This document shows, piece by piece, positions 19,631 through 29,589 of a stretch of DNA of 64,000 nt. The stretch spans positions 1,116,001 to 1,180,000 of the forward strand of contig NZ_CP102930.1 of NCBI RefSeq assembly GCF_025558485.1. Direction: 5' to 3'. The notes beneath the pieces are model-generated. The model saw only the letters and a list, made by a program, of their open reading frames with translations. It did not search any database and had not been told where the DNA came from. Within the stretch, counting starts at the first letter, position 1. Every line of letters begins with the position of its first letter. The position numbers and the translations under genes were made by a program. This DNA is from Bdellovibrio bacteriovorus. GTDB taxonomy: Bacteria; Bdellovibrionota; Bdellovibrionia; Bdellovibrionales; Bdellovibrionaceae.

Positions 19631-20644
19631 ATGTCTGATATTGCTGTTGAATCCTCAAACAATAAGAAAAAGGGCCTAGGCCGTGGTCTAGGTTCATTGC
19701 TGGGTGCTCCAGCGCCGACAGAAACGCCGGCGGCAAAAGCTCCAGCGACACCTATTAATAATGTTAACTCCGCGCCAGCTCCTGCACCAGCAGTTGCGCC
19801 TCAGGCAGTAGCAACACCCGTTGCCCCTCCCGTAGATCCTGAGAGCAAAATCTGGAAGGTTGCTATCGATAAACTGTCACCAGGCCAATATCAGCCTCGT
19901 AAACAGTTTGATAAAGAACCGCTGCAAGAGCTGGCTCAGTCTATTAAAGAGAACGGAATTTTGCAGCCGATTGTGGCGCGCAGAACCGCTTCAGGAAAAT
20001 TGGAAATCGTAGCAGGTGAGCGTCGCTGGAGAGCATCGCAGCTGGCGGGCCTGCATGAAGTTCCGGTTATCCTGAAGAATTACGATGACAAACAGGCGTT
20101 GGAACTTGCGATTGTTGAGAACATCCAGCGTGAAGATTTGAATCCGATTGAAGAGGCGGAAGGTTATTCCCGTCTGATTTCTGAATTCAAATTGTCTCAA
20201 CAGCAGGTGGCTGAAAAAGTGGGTCGTGATCGTGCGACTGTAGCCAATGCGGTTCGCCTTCTTTCTTTGCCTGAGCAGGTGAAGGAGATGATCTCTGGAA
20301 ATGAACTTTCTGTGGGTCACGCCAAAGTTCTTCTTTCTTTGCAAGATCCGAAGAAACAGATCGAATTTGCGAAAAAAGTTTTGAACGAGAAAATCGCAGT
20401 TCGTAAGCTGGAAAAAATGGTGCAGGCGGTCGTGAAAGGTCACGATGAAGTTGAAGAGGCGCCAAGTTTTGATTCTAATGTAACTCAGCGTTTGATTTCT
20501 GGTTTGAGCGAAGAGCTTCAGAAAATGCTGGGAACAAAAGTGAATATTGATTATGCCAACTCAAAGGGTAAAATCAGTATTCATTTCTATTCCGATGATG
20601 AACTTACTAATTTGGTAGATAGGCTTAAAGAAGGATGGCAGTAG
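19631..20644 (+). CDS. parB: Chromosome partitioning protein ParB
   Basis: ParB is a CTPase that loads at parS and spreads to form the partition complex. The 337-residue protein begins with a basic KKKGLGRGLGSLLG motif, the usual ParA-stimulating segment, followed by a long Ala/Pro linker (about 25-68). The ParB/Spo0J core has GERRWRAS (CTP binding), ENIQREDLNPIEEA and a helix-turn-helix around LSQQQVAEKVGRDRATVANAVRLLSLP. A C-terminal dimerisation segment ends the protein. The stop overlaps the following bactofilin gene by 10 bases. Confidence 0.96.
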   Translation: MSDIAVESSNNKKKGLGRGLGSLLGAPAPTETPAAKAPATPINNVNSAPAPAPAVAPQAVATPVAPPVDPESKIWKVAIDKLSPGQYQPRKQFDKEPLQELAQSIKENGILQPIVARRTASGKLEIVAGERRWRASQLAGLHEVPVILKNYDDKQALELAIVENIQREDLNPIEEAEGYSRLISEFKLSQQQVAEKVGRDRATVANAVRLLSLPEQVKEMISGNELSVGHAKVLLSLQDPKKQIEFAKKVLNEKIAVRKLEKMVQAVVKGHDEVEEAPSFDSNVTQRLISGLSEELQKMLGTKVNIDYANSKGKISIHFYSDDELTNLVDRLKEGWQ

Positions 20645-21000
20645 GACTTTCCCCCGCACTTCAAGAAGATCTTCTTTCTGGTCATGTGACAGCGATCCTT
20701 GACCAGGGGACGCATTTCGAAGGAAAGCTCAGCTTCGAAGGAACCGTACAAATTGGCGGGGACTTTAAGGGGGAAATCTTTACCAAGGACACCATCGTGA
20801 TCAATGAGGGGGCTTCTGTGACCGCCCAAATTGAGGCCGATACCATCGTTATTTCCGGCCGGGTGGAGGGAAATCTCTTTGCTCGCCGCAGGGTTATCAT
20901 GCACCCTCCCGCTATATTCAAAGGCACCGTAACATCTCCAAGTCTGCGCATTGATGAAGGGGTTGTTTTTGAAGGGGCTTCATACATGCCTAAGTCTTAG
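20635..21000 (+). CDS. Bactofilin (polymer-forming cytoskeletal protein)
   Basis: The 121-residue protein has an unstructured short N-terminus and the bactofilin core: about six short beta turns with alternating valine, isoleucine and glycine, as in GTHFEGKLSFEGTVQIGGDFKG and SVTAQIEADTIVISGRVEGNL, followed by a proline-poor C-terminus. Bactofilins polymerise without nucleotides and scaffold other proteins at the membrane. Its ATG overlaps the end of parB, with AAGG upstream, so it is translated with parAB. In Myxococcus xanthus, bactofilins encoded near parAB tether ParABS near the cell poles; a related role here is an inference. Confidence 0.9.
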   Translation: MAVGLSPALQEDLLSGHVTAILDQGTHFEGKLSFEGTVQIGGDFKGEIFTKDTIVINEGASVTAQIEADTIVISGRVEGNLFARRRVIMHPPAIFKGTVTSPSLRIDEGVVFEGASYMPKS

Positions 21001-21002
21001 GC
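20988..21002. repeat. Perfect inverted repeat at the bactofilin stop codon
   Basis: GCCTAAG-T-CTTAGGC has seven-base arms and a single-base centre and overlaps the bactofilin stop codon. No T-run follows, so it is not a standard terminator. It could be an operator or an mRNA-end structure between the par and atp genes. Confidence 0.5.
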
Positions 21003-21093
21003 AGCCAATATTATCAATTAGAAATTCGCCTTGACCTGTTCTGACCCCAATGCTAATCCCGAAGGTCAAAAAATCAGTAGGGATTTCAACCAA

Positions 21094-21528
21094 ATGGACA
21101 TTTTTGGACAACTAGGTATCAATACCACGGCAGTCATTCAGTTTGTGCTCTTTGCAATCGCCTTGATCTTCTTGAGCAAGGTTGTTTTCGCTCCTTATGC
21201 TCACGCATTGGAAGAAAGAGAAAGAAGAACCAAAGGTGGGGAAGACCTTGCCCTGGAATACCAGAACAAATCCATCGAACTGCAGACAGAATACGAAGCA
21301 AAAGTACGTGATCTGAATGCACAGATGAAATCCATCATTGATGCTGCAAAAACTCAGGCGAACAAAGATTACGAATCTTTGGTTTCCAAAGCGCGTACTG
21401 AATCTGAATCCTTGGTTCAAACAAACAGAACCAAAATCACTTCAGCAGTTTCCACAGCAGCAGCGGACTTGAAGTCGCAAACTAATGCTGTGGCAATGGC
21501 AATCACTAGCAAGCTTCTTGGTAAATAA
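21094..21528 (+). CDS. atpF': ATP synthase F0 subunit b' (second b-type stalk protein)
   Basis: This is one of two consecutive b-type subunits, which form the peripheral stalk linking F0 and F1. The 144-residue version from the ATG at 21094 has one N-terminal membrane helix (VIQFVLFAIALIFLSKVVF) and a long helical, charged tail with the b-family pattern. The frame is open from 21031 (a TTG), which would add 21 polar residues; the ATG is better supported because the membrane helix then starts near the N-terminus. Paired b and b' genes are typical of cyanobacteria, alphaproteobacteria and deltaproteobacteria-like groups. Confidence 0.9.
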   Translation: MDIFGQLGINTTAVIQFVLFAIALIFLSKVVFAPYAHALEERERRTKGGEDLALEYQNKSIELQTEYEAKVRDLNAQMKSIIDAAKTQANKDYESLVSKARTESESLVQTNRTKITSAVSTAAADLKSQTNAVAMAITSKLLGK

Positions 21529-21540
21529 GAGAGACACATT

Positions 21541-22089
21541 ATGAAATTGATCTTGAATCTGATGGTATTGTTGGCTCCTGTGGCTGTTTTGGCAGCGGGC
21601 GGGCATCATGGTGAAGGCATTCCTACTGCTGTTATGTACCAGGCGATCAACGTTGTGATCCTTGTAGCGGGCCTTATCTACTTCACAAAAGACGGTATTG
21701 TTTCTTTCTTCGCAGGCAGAAAAACGGCATATCTTGAGGCGGCTCAAAAATCCGCGTTTGCGCGTGAGCAGGCTGAAAAAGAATTCGTGGATATTAAATC
21801 CAAGCTGGCAAATCTGGATCAGACTCGTGAAGAAAATCTTCGCAAGGCCCAGACTCATGCAGACGATCTGAAAAAACAGATTCTGGACGAGGCTGCTGAT
21901 GTTTCCAAGCGCATCCAGAATGATGCTGAACTGACTGTTAAGCTGGAAGTTCAGCGCGCTCAGAAAGAACTTCGTTCTCAGCTTCTTAAGGATTCCGTTG
22001 AAGCGGCTCGTATCGTTTTGACGAAAGATCTGGGTTCTGCGGATCAACAAAAATTGCAAAAAGATTTCATCAACAACGTTGGAGTGTAA
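21541..22089 (+). CDS. atpF: ATP synthase F0 subunit b
   Basis: The 182-residue protein has a membrane helix at about residues 30-48 (AINVVILVAGLIYFTKDGI) and a long charged helix to the C-terminus, as in b subunits. Unlike most b subunits it carries a second hydrophobic segment at the very N-terminus, MKLILNLMVLLAPVAVLAAGG, which resembles a cleavable signal peptide ending in a small-residue site. This extra leader is discussed as a finding. It starts 12 bases after b' and is separated from atpH by 4 bases. Confidence 0.93.
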   Translation: MKLILNLMVLLAPVAVLAAGGHHGEGIPTAVMYQAINVVILVAGLIYFTKDGIVSFFAGRKTAYLEAAQKSAFAREQAEKEFVDIKSKLANLDQTREENLRKAQTHADDLKKQILDEAADVSKRIQNDAELTVKLEVQRAQKELRSQLLKDSVEAARIVLTKDLGSADQQKLQKDFINNVGV

Positions 22090-22093
22090 GCCG

Positions 22094-22642
22094 ATGAGAG
22101 TCAGCGAGATTTCCAAAAGATACGCAAAGGCCCTTTTGGCTGTAGCAAAACAAAAAGGCATCCACTCCCAGGTATTTGCAGAGTTGCAAACGCTTGTGCA
22201 GTCTTTCGCGGCGGATGCTTCTGTAAAAAACTATTTCGAAAATCCGATGGTCAGTTCTGATCAAAAGATTGCCGCTGTTAAGGCTGCTTTATCAGGCAAA
22301 GGTGTGTCTGAAGAAGTGGTGAACACGCTGGTTCTTTTGGCTGAAAAAAACCGCATGGACATCCTGAGCCAGATGGCAGTCGCCTTCCGCGATCTTCTGG
22401 ATATTGAAGAGGGTGTGACCCGCGGTGTGGTTCGTTCTGCTCAGCCATTGACTGCTGAGGCTCAAAAAGAGATCGAACAAAAAATTAACAAAGTTTTAAA
22501 TAAGAAAATCGTTCTGACGTACGAACAAGATTCCAAACTTCTTGGGGGCGTTGTTGCCTCTGTAGGCGGCTGGACTTTCGATGACAGCATCGACACACAT
22601 CTTAAAAAATTGAATGAAGAATTAAACAGGAGAGCCAACTAA
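22094..22642 (+). CDS. atpH: ATP synthase F1 subunit delta
   Basis: Delta joins the peripheral stalk to the top of the F1 head. The 182-residue protein from the ATG at 22094 opens with [21 protein letters not shown], the usual delta start, and ends in the beta-sheet segment [32 protein letters not shown], a strong family mark. A TTG nearby gives a longer reading with five extra residues; the ATG is the better start. Order b'-b-delta-alpha-gamma-beta-epsilon is the standard F1 order. Confidence 0.95.
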   Translation: MRVSEISKRYAKALLAVAKQKGIHSQVFAELQTLVQSFAADASVKNYFENPMVSSDQKIAAVKAALSGKGVSEEVVNTLVLLAEKNRMDILSQMAVAFRDLLDIEEGVTRGVVRSAQPLTAEAQKEIEQKINKVLNKKIVLTYEQDSKLLGGVVASVGGWTFDDSIDTHLKKLNEELNRRAN

Positions 22643-22644
22643 AA

Positions 22645-24168
22645 ATGGAAACACAAATCCGTGCCGACGAAATCAGTCGCGTTCTCAAAGAGCAAATCAA
22701 TCAATACAACAAAAAGATTGAAGTAAGTGAAACAGGTAGCGTTCTTTCCGTAGGGGACGGGGTTGCTCGTATCTATGGTCTTGAAAATGTAATGACTGGT
22801 GAACTTATCGAGTTCCCAGGTGAAGTTTTCGGGATGGCTTTGAACCTTGAAGAAGGTCACGTTGGTGCCGTTCTTTTCGGTGAAGACCGTCTTATCAAAG
22901 AAGGCGACGTTGTTAAGAGAACTAAAAAGATCGTTTCCGTTCCAGTTGGTGAAGCACTTTTGGGCCGTGTTGTTGACGGTTTGGGTAACGCGATCGACGG
23001 TCGTGGTCCTATCAACACTCCTCACAGCCGTATCGTTGAAACAAAAGCTCCTGGTATCGTTTACCGTCACCCGGTTGAAGAGCCTCTTCAAACTGGTATC
23101 AAGGCGATCGACGCCCTTGTGCCAATCGGACGTGGTCAGCGTGAGTTGATCATCGGTGACCGTCAAACTGGTAAAACAACCATCGCAGTTGATACGATCA
23201 TCAACCAAAAAGGTCTTGGTGTTCAGTGCTTCTACGTGGCTATCGGTCAAAAACAATCCACAGTTGCATTGGTTGTTGAAAAACTTCGTGCAGCAGGTGC
23301 TCTTGAGTACACCACTATCATCGCGGCAAATGCGTCTGACCCGGCTCCGCTTCAATACCTTGCTGCGTACACTGGTACAGCTATGGCGGAATACTTCCGT
23401 GATACTGGCAGACACGCTTTGATCGTTTACGATGATTTGACGAAACAAGCCCAGGCTTACCGTCAGTTGTCCTTGCTTCTTCGTCGTCCTCCGGGCCGTG
23501 AAGCTTACCCAGGTGACGTATTCTATCTACACAGCCGTTTGCTAGAGCGTGCATCCAAATTGTCTGCTGATAAAGGCGGCGGCTCTTTGACTGCTTTGCC
23601 AATCATCGAGACTCAAGCGGGTGACATCTCTGCTTACATCCCGACAAACGTTATCTCCATCACTGATGGACAAATCTTCCTTGAATCAGACTTGTTCTAT
23701 AAAGGTATCCGTCCAGCGATCTCTGTTGGTAAGTCCGTATCCCGCGTGGGTGGTGCCGCTCAGATCAAGGCGATGAAACAGGTTGCCGGTTCCATGAAAC
23801 TTGAGCTTGCTCAGTTCCGTGCGATGGAAGCCTTCGCAGCGTTTGCTTCTGACCTGGATAAAGCGACTCAACAACAGTTGGCTCGTGGCCGTCGTTTGGT
23901 CGAAGTGTTGAAACAGCCTCAGTATCAACCGGTAAAAGTTGAAGAGCAGATCGTTATGATCTTCGCGGCTTCCAACGCCTTCATTGATAACTACCCTGAG
24001 TCTGATGCTAAGAGATACGAAGCTGAGATGATCGAATTCTTGAAAAACAAGCATGGCGACATCCTGAAAACTATCTCTGAGAAGAAAGCTATCGGCGACG
24101 ACACTAAAAAAGCGTTGTTGGCGGCTCTTGAAGAGTTCAAAGCTATCTTCCAACCTTCTAACAAGTAA
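22645..24168 (+). CDS. atpA: ATP synthase F1 subunit alpha
   Basis: Alpha carries the non-catalytic nucleotide sites of the F1 hexamer. The 507-residue protein has the P-loop GDRQTGKTT (about residue 172), the signature [17 protein letters not shown] containing the conserved arginine finger, and [21 protein letters not shown]. Length is normal. It begins two bases after atpH and ends 12 bases before atpG. Confidence 0.98.
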   Translation: METQIRADEISRVLKEQINQYNKKIEVSETGSVLSVGDGVARIYGLENVMTGELIEFPGEVFGMALNLEEGHVGAVLFGEDRLIKEGDVVKRTKKIVSVPVGEALLGRVVDGLGNAIDGRGPINTPHSRIVETKAPGIVYRHPVEEPLQTGIKAIDALVPIGRGQRELIIGDRQTGKTTIAVDTIINQKGLGVQCFYVAIGQKQSTVALVVEKLRAAGALEYTTIIAANASDPAPLQYLAAYTGTAMAEYFRDTGRHALIVYDDLTKQAQAYRQLSLLLRRPPGREAYPGDVFYLHSRLLERASKLSADKGGGSLTALPIIETQAGDISAYIPTNVISITDGQIFLESDLFYKGIRPAISVGKSVSRVGGAAQIKAMKQVAGSMKLELAQFRAMEAFAAFASDLDKATQQQLARGRRLVEVLKQPQYQPVKVEEQIVMIFAASNAFIDNYPESDAKRYEAEMIEFLKNKHGDILKTISEKKAIGDDTKKALLAALEEFKAIFQPSNK

Positions 24169-24180
24169 TTTGGTGCTTAA

Positions 24181-24996
24181 ATGGCAAGCTTGAAGGATAT
24201 CCGGGCTCGAATTGAGTCCACTAAAAACACCCAGCAGATCACGAAAGCGATGAAGCTCGTGTCTGCTGCGAAGTTGAGAAAGGCGCAGAATAACATCGTT
24301 AATATGCGTCCTTATGCTCTGACTTTGCGTAAGGTGATTGCGGATATCGCTGTGACAAATAAAGTGTCGCATCCGTTGATGGAGAAGAAAGAACAAGTAA
24401 AGAACGTTTTGCTTGTTGTTATCAGCTCTGATCGCGGCCTTTGCGGCGCTTTCAACAGCAATATCAACAAATTCACTGAGAACTACTACAAAGAGAACAA
24501 GGATAAAGTTGAGAAAATCGACTTCCTGTTCATTGGCCGTCGCGCTCATGACTACTTCGCAAGAAGAGACATCAAGCCTGTTGATTACATCACCAAGCTT
24601 GATAAGGACATTTCCTATGAGCTGGCTTCCAAGGTTTCAAATCGTATTTTGAACGACTACCTTGAAGGTAATTACGACGAAGTTCGTATCGTTCACAACG
24701 AATTCAAATCTGCGATTTCCCAGGTTGTTGTATGTGAAACCAACATGATTTTCGAACCGGCTCCAGAGAAGATCATCAAAGAGCTTCTTGAAAAGCACTT
24801 CGAACTTCAGGTTTACAGATGTATGTCCGAATCCGTTGCGGGTGAACATGGTGCTCGTATGAGTGCGATGGAAAACGCGACGAACAACGCGAAAGAGATG
24901 ATCAACAAGCTCACTCTGACATACAACAAATTGAGACAAGAAAAAATTACTACAGAATTGACTGAAATCGTATCGGGCGCAGAAGCGCTTAAATAG
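24181..24996 (+). CDS. atpG: ATP synthase F1 subunit gamma
   Basis: Gamma is the central rotor shaft of F1. The 271-residue protein starts MASLKDIRARIESTKNTQQITKAMKLVSAAKLRKAQ and ends with SAMENATNNAKEMINKLTLTYNKLRQEKITTELTEIVSGAEAL, the conserved terminal helices of the coiled-coil axle. The middle part is a little shorter than in E. coli gamma (287 residues). It lies between alpha and beta as expected. Confidence 0.97.
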   Translation: MASLKDIRARIESTKNTQQITKAMKLVSAAKLRKAQNNIVNMRPYALTLRKVIADIAVTNKVSHPLMEKKEQVKNVLLVVISSDRGLCGAFNSNINKFTENYYKENKDKVEKIDFLFIGRRAHDYFARRDIKPVDYITKLDKDISYELASKVSNRILNDYLEGNYDEVRIVHNEFKSAISQVVVCETNMIFEPAPEKIIKELLEKHFELQVYRCMSESVAGEHGARMSAMENATNNAKEMINKLTLTYNKLRQEKITTELTEIVSGAEALK

Positions 24997-25004
24997 GGAG
25001 CTGA

Positions 25005-26414
<1,410 letters not shown>

Positions 26415-26439
26415 TGCCTGCCCTTCCTAAGGGGTGAAT

Positions 26440-26856
26440 ATGAAACTAACAATCGTGACTCCGGAAAAGCGCATCCTTGTCGGCCAGGAGGTCGAAGAGG
26501 TGACTGTTCCAGCATTCAAGGGGGAATTGAATATTCTTCCTGGTCACGCTCCTTTGATCACGACTTTGGAAACAGGTGTGATGAAATGGAAACTCAAAGG
26601 AAAAGAAAAGCAGGACATGGCTGTTATCAGCTGGGGTTACTGCCAGGTTTCTCCTGAGGGCGTGAATATTCTTGCGAACATTGCTGATCTTCCAGAAGAA
26701 ATTGATCTTCAGGCAACGAAAGAGTTCCTGGCTCTTTCCGAGAAAAAGATCATGAACGAACTGATCACAGACGAAGACTGGGCAGAGTTCCAGCGCGACT
26801 GGGCTCATGCCAGAGCAAAAATCGAAGCAGCAGAGCAGCTGCCAGCGAAAAAGTAA
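26440..26856 (+). CDS. atpC: ATP synthase F1 subunit epsilon
   Basis: Epsilon couples the gamma shaft to the c-ring and can inhibit ATP hydrolysis. The 138-residue protein shows KLTIVTPEKRILVGQEVEEVTVPAFKGELNILPGHAPLIT, the N-terminal beta-barrel signature, and a C-terminal helical hairpin. I chose the ATG at 26440, with AAGGGG at proper spacing; a GTG six bases earlier is possible but would put the ribosome binding site too close. It is the last gene of the operon and is followed by a strong terminator. Confidence 0.96.
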   Translation: MKLTIVTPEKRILVGQEVEEVTVPAFKGELNILPGHAPLITTLETGVMKWKLKGKEKQDMAVISWGYCQVSPEGVNILANIADLPEEIDLQATKEFLALSEKKIMNELITDEDWAEFQRDWAHARAKIEAAEQLPAKK

Positions 26857-26863
26857 GAATCAA

Positions 26864-26894
26864 AAACGGAGGCCACAAGCCTCCGTTTCTTTTT
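26864..26894. terminator. Bidirectional rho-independent terminator, atpC and GH3 gene
   Basis: AAACGGAGGC (26864-26873), loop CACAA and GCCTCCGTTT (26879-26888) form a ten-base-pair stem with T-rich flanks on both strands. It lies between the convergent atpC and GH3 genes and should stop transcription from both sides. Confidence 0.9.
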
Positions 26895-26919
26895 GGCGAA
26901 TCCGCCGGAACTTTAAAAG

Positions 26920-28584
26920 TTAATCTTTCAGGGCAAAGGTTCCCTGCGAACTTTGCAGGATTTCCTCGCGGAACTTTGCGATCTTTTTTCCGGCATCCTT
27001 GTGATTGAAATAGAGCTGAATTACCTGTCGATAGCCTCTGCTGCGCGGGAACAGGCGAGGTGCACCCAGATTGACCACGATAATTTTACTTTTACTGTCA
27101 GGGGTCAGCCCACGAATCTGCCGGGCGGTGCGGGGGCCTGTGACCCCGACAAACAAAGCCATGCAGTGGTGCTTTTTAATCCATGAAATGATATCCGCGG
27201 AACTGGTGTGATTCCGTAAATGCAGATTCGGCATCGCAACACCTTCAGAGAAAGAATTTAGAAAATCCATGGAAGGGGACGCCGCACAGACTTTTTCTGT
27301 CGAAGCCGGCTTTCGTTGCTGGATCTTTGCAGGAGGCAAATGACGTGGGATCAAACTGGTTTTTAAATTTTGGGAGAGGACTTCGTCCTCAACACTGGCA
27401 TAGTCGGCTGAGGTCAGGTGGTTGCCGCTAAGAAGTGAAGGCACCTTCGGGTCCTTGCGATAGACGTTCGCAAACGCTTTCACACGAAGAATGCGGCGAA
27501 GTTTGCTGTCAACCTCACGGGCGGAAAGATCTTCGTCTTGCAGGGCTTTTAAAACGTAATCAAACGCTTTTCCCTGATCGGCAAAGGACCAGGTCAGCAT
27601 GACAATATCAGATCCGGATTTCAAAGCCTTCAGCGCGGCTGCCTCGGGACGCAGAACCTGTTTTGATCCCTGCATCTGCAAGTCGTCAGTCATAACCAGG
27701 CCCTGATACTTTAAGTCGTCACGCAAAAGATCCGCGGCAATTCTACGGGAAAAACTGGCCGGCTCTCGGGTCGAATCCAGTTCCGGATAAATCAGATGCG
27801 ACATCATGACCGCGATATTCTGCCCCAGCTTGCTATAGCCGATGAAAGGCACCAGATCGCGTTTTTTGAAAGTTTCCAAAGAGGTCTTATTTTCCACCAC
27901 GGTCACGTGAGGGTCCTGATTTAAACTGCCGGTGCCGGGGAAATGTTTGGCTGTGGGGATTACGCGTGCCTTTAAAAGACCTTTCGAATAAGCGACCCCA
28001 ATGTCACGCACCAGTTCTGGATCAGAACCAAAAGAGCGCACCCCAATAAAGCTGGTCGAATAGGGATCAACCACATCCAGAACCGGCGCCAGATTCATAT
28101 TAAAACCCACCTCACGCAGAAAGAGCCCTGTTTGATGACCCATTTCCTCGGCCAGAAGAGGCGACTGTGTTTGTCCGATGGCCAGTGCATTGGGAGGCGC
28201 GGGAGTGATGGGAAGTCTTGAAACTGCGCCGCCTTCCTGATCAATGGCAATAAAAGGCGGAAGCTTTGAATACCGGTAGCTGGCTTTATAAAGCTGCAAA
28301 TTCAAATCACGAATCTGAGTGGCTGAGGTGATGTTGCGCTTAAACAGAAGGAAAGATCCCGGCTTGTATTTTTTCATAAAGGATTCAAGCTCGGGAGTGA
28401 TTTCAGTATAGGGGAAGCCCACGATGAAAAGTTGTCCGACTTTTTCTTCCGGGGTCATTTGCGCGATTCTTTGGTCGATAATGCGGGAGATTTTATCTGG
28501 ACCAGCTAGCACAAGGTGGGGAAAAACAAGAATCAGAAGACTAATGCTCAAATTCCCAAAGATTTCCCTGATATACTTACTCAT
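26920..28584 (-). CDS. Exported GH3-family beta-N-acetylhexosaminidase (NagZ-like)
   Basis: GH3 enzymes of the NagZ type release N-acetylglucosamine from peptidoglycan fragments. The 554-residue protein starts with a signal peptide (hydrophobic core ISLLILVFPHLVLA) and then has the family core: FIAIDQEGG, the KHFPGTGSLNQDPH loop carrying the Asp-His acid/base pair in place of the usual KHFPGHG...DSH, and LVMTDDLQM with the nucleophile Asp. Cytoplasmic NagZ is about 340 residues; here about 180 extra residues follow the catalytic core. Export and extra length suggest a role in degrading prey or host wall in the periplasm, which is inference. Confidence 0.87.
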   Translation of the reverse strand: MSKYIREIFGNLSISLLILVFPHLVLAGPDKISRIIDQRIAQMTPEEKVGQLFIVGFPYTEITPELESFMKKYKPGSFLLFKRNITSATQIRDLNLQLYKASYRYSKLPPFIAIDQEGGAVSRLPITPAPPNALAIGQTQSPLLAEEMGHQTGLFLREVGFNMNLAPVLDVVDPYSTSFIGVRSFGSDPELVRDIGVAYSKGLLKARVIPTAKHFPGTGSLNQDPHVTVVENKTSLETFKKRDLVPFIGYSKLGQNIAVMMSHLIYPELDSTREPASFSRRIAADLLRDDLKYQGLVMTDDLQMQGSKQVLRPEAAALKALKSGSDIVMLTWSFADQGKAFDYVLKALQDEDLSAREVDSKLRRILRVKAFANVYRKDPKVPSLLSGNHLTSADYASVEDEVLSQNLKTSLIPRHLPPAKIQQRKPASTEKVCAASPSMDFLNSFSEGVAMPNLHLRNHTSSADIISWIKKHHCMALFVGVTGPRTARQIRGLTPDSKSKIIVVNLGAPRLFPRSRGYRQVIQLYFNHKDAGKKIAKFREEILQSSQGTFALKD

Positions 28585-28638
28585 ATATTCAGACTATCAC
28601 TGTGCCTGAACGAAGGTAGGCGAGATTTGAGAGACAGC

Positions 28639-29589
28639 ATGAAATTGCACCAAAGTCTTAAATCCAAAGTATGTATTCTGCTAACAGCTTTTGTTGGCTT
28701 TTCCGCCATGGCGCAGGACTTTGAAGAAGAGTTGGATGTCACCGAACCTCAAGAGGCCATTGTCGAAGAGGTCCCAGCCGCGGATGATTCCTTGGATTTT
28801 GCAACAGAAGATGCGCCCGCGGAAGAGTCAGTGGAAAACGAAGAGGCCACGGCCGAAGCGGTTCCTGTCGAAGAAGAGGAGGTTCCTGCCATTGTGGAAG
28901 CTCCTTCTGAAGAATCTGTTCCGACAGAAAATCTGGTTGAAGTTCCCCCGCAGGACCTTCCTTTGGTGGAAGTTCAAATCCGACAGGACAATCTTGCGCC
29001 CTACAAAGAGCGTCGTGAAACTCACGGGGTTTATTTTGGATTGGACTATGAGGCGGTTAACTTTAAAAATTTCATTTCCACTTTGGACGGCATGTCTTAC
29101 AAGGATGTCTTTGGCGAAGATACGGTGAATCTGGTTCAGGCGGGTTTTGATTATAAATTCAATTTCTTCCTGGGTTCGTTATCGGCAGGTTTGTTTTATG
29201 GAATGGGCCGGGTGGATGCGGATAATTCACGCAGTCTGGAGATCAGCAAGTACGGCGCGGCTTTTCGTTTTACGGCAGACATGATTATGAACGAACCCTA
29301 TGTGGCGCCTTATGTTGGGTTGAATGTCTGGCAGATGGGTGTTTCAGAAAAAAGTGCGACAGATTCATTCTCTGCGACGACTCAACTGGGCTATAACTAT
29401 ACGGTGGGATTCTTGATTCAGCTTGATTGGATTGATTACGATACCGCCAAAGAAAGCACCTTTAACTGGGGACTGGAAAACACTTTCCTGGATGTCTATG
29501 CCACCCAGTATGCCAAAACCGAAGCGCCGGATGATCCAAACACAGAGACTGATTTTACTTATGGTGCAGGCTTAAGATTTGAATTCTAA
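28639..29589 (+). CDS. Exported outer-membrane beta-barrel protein with acidic linker
   Basis: I chose the ATG at 28639 (316 residues) since it begins a signal peptide, MKLHQSLKSKVCILLTAF, cleaved near AMA/QDF; the longer frame from 28516 has no leader. Residues about 28-115 are almost pure Glu, Asp, Pro, Val and Ala, a flexible acidic stretch. The rest has alternating hydrophobic and polar residues with aromatic ends, typical of an eight-stranded barrel (HGVYFGLDYEAVNF, TDFTYGAGLRFEF), and ends in Phe, the usual outer-membrane signal. The family is not recognised. It is divergent from the GH3 gene 54 bases away and convergent with the RCC1-like gene, overlapping its stop by 4 bases. Confidence 0.8.
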   Translation: MKLHQSLKSKVCILLTAFVGFSAMAQDFEEELDVTEPQEAIVEEVPAADDSLDFATEDAPAEESVENEEATAEAVPVEEEEVPAIVEAPSEESVPTENLVEVPPQDLPLVEVQIRQDNLAPYKERRETHGVYFGLDYEAVNFKNFISTLDGMSYKDVFGEDTVNLVQAGFDYKFNFFLGSLSAGLFYGMGRVDADNSRSLEISKYGAAFRFTADMIMNEPYVAPYVGLNVWQMGVSEKSATDSFSATTQLGYNYTVGFLIQLDWIDYDTAKESTFNWGLENTFLDVYATQYAKTEAPDDPNTETDFTYGAGLRFEF

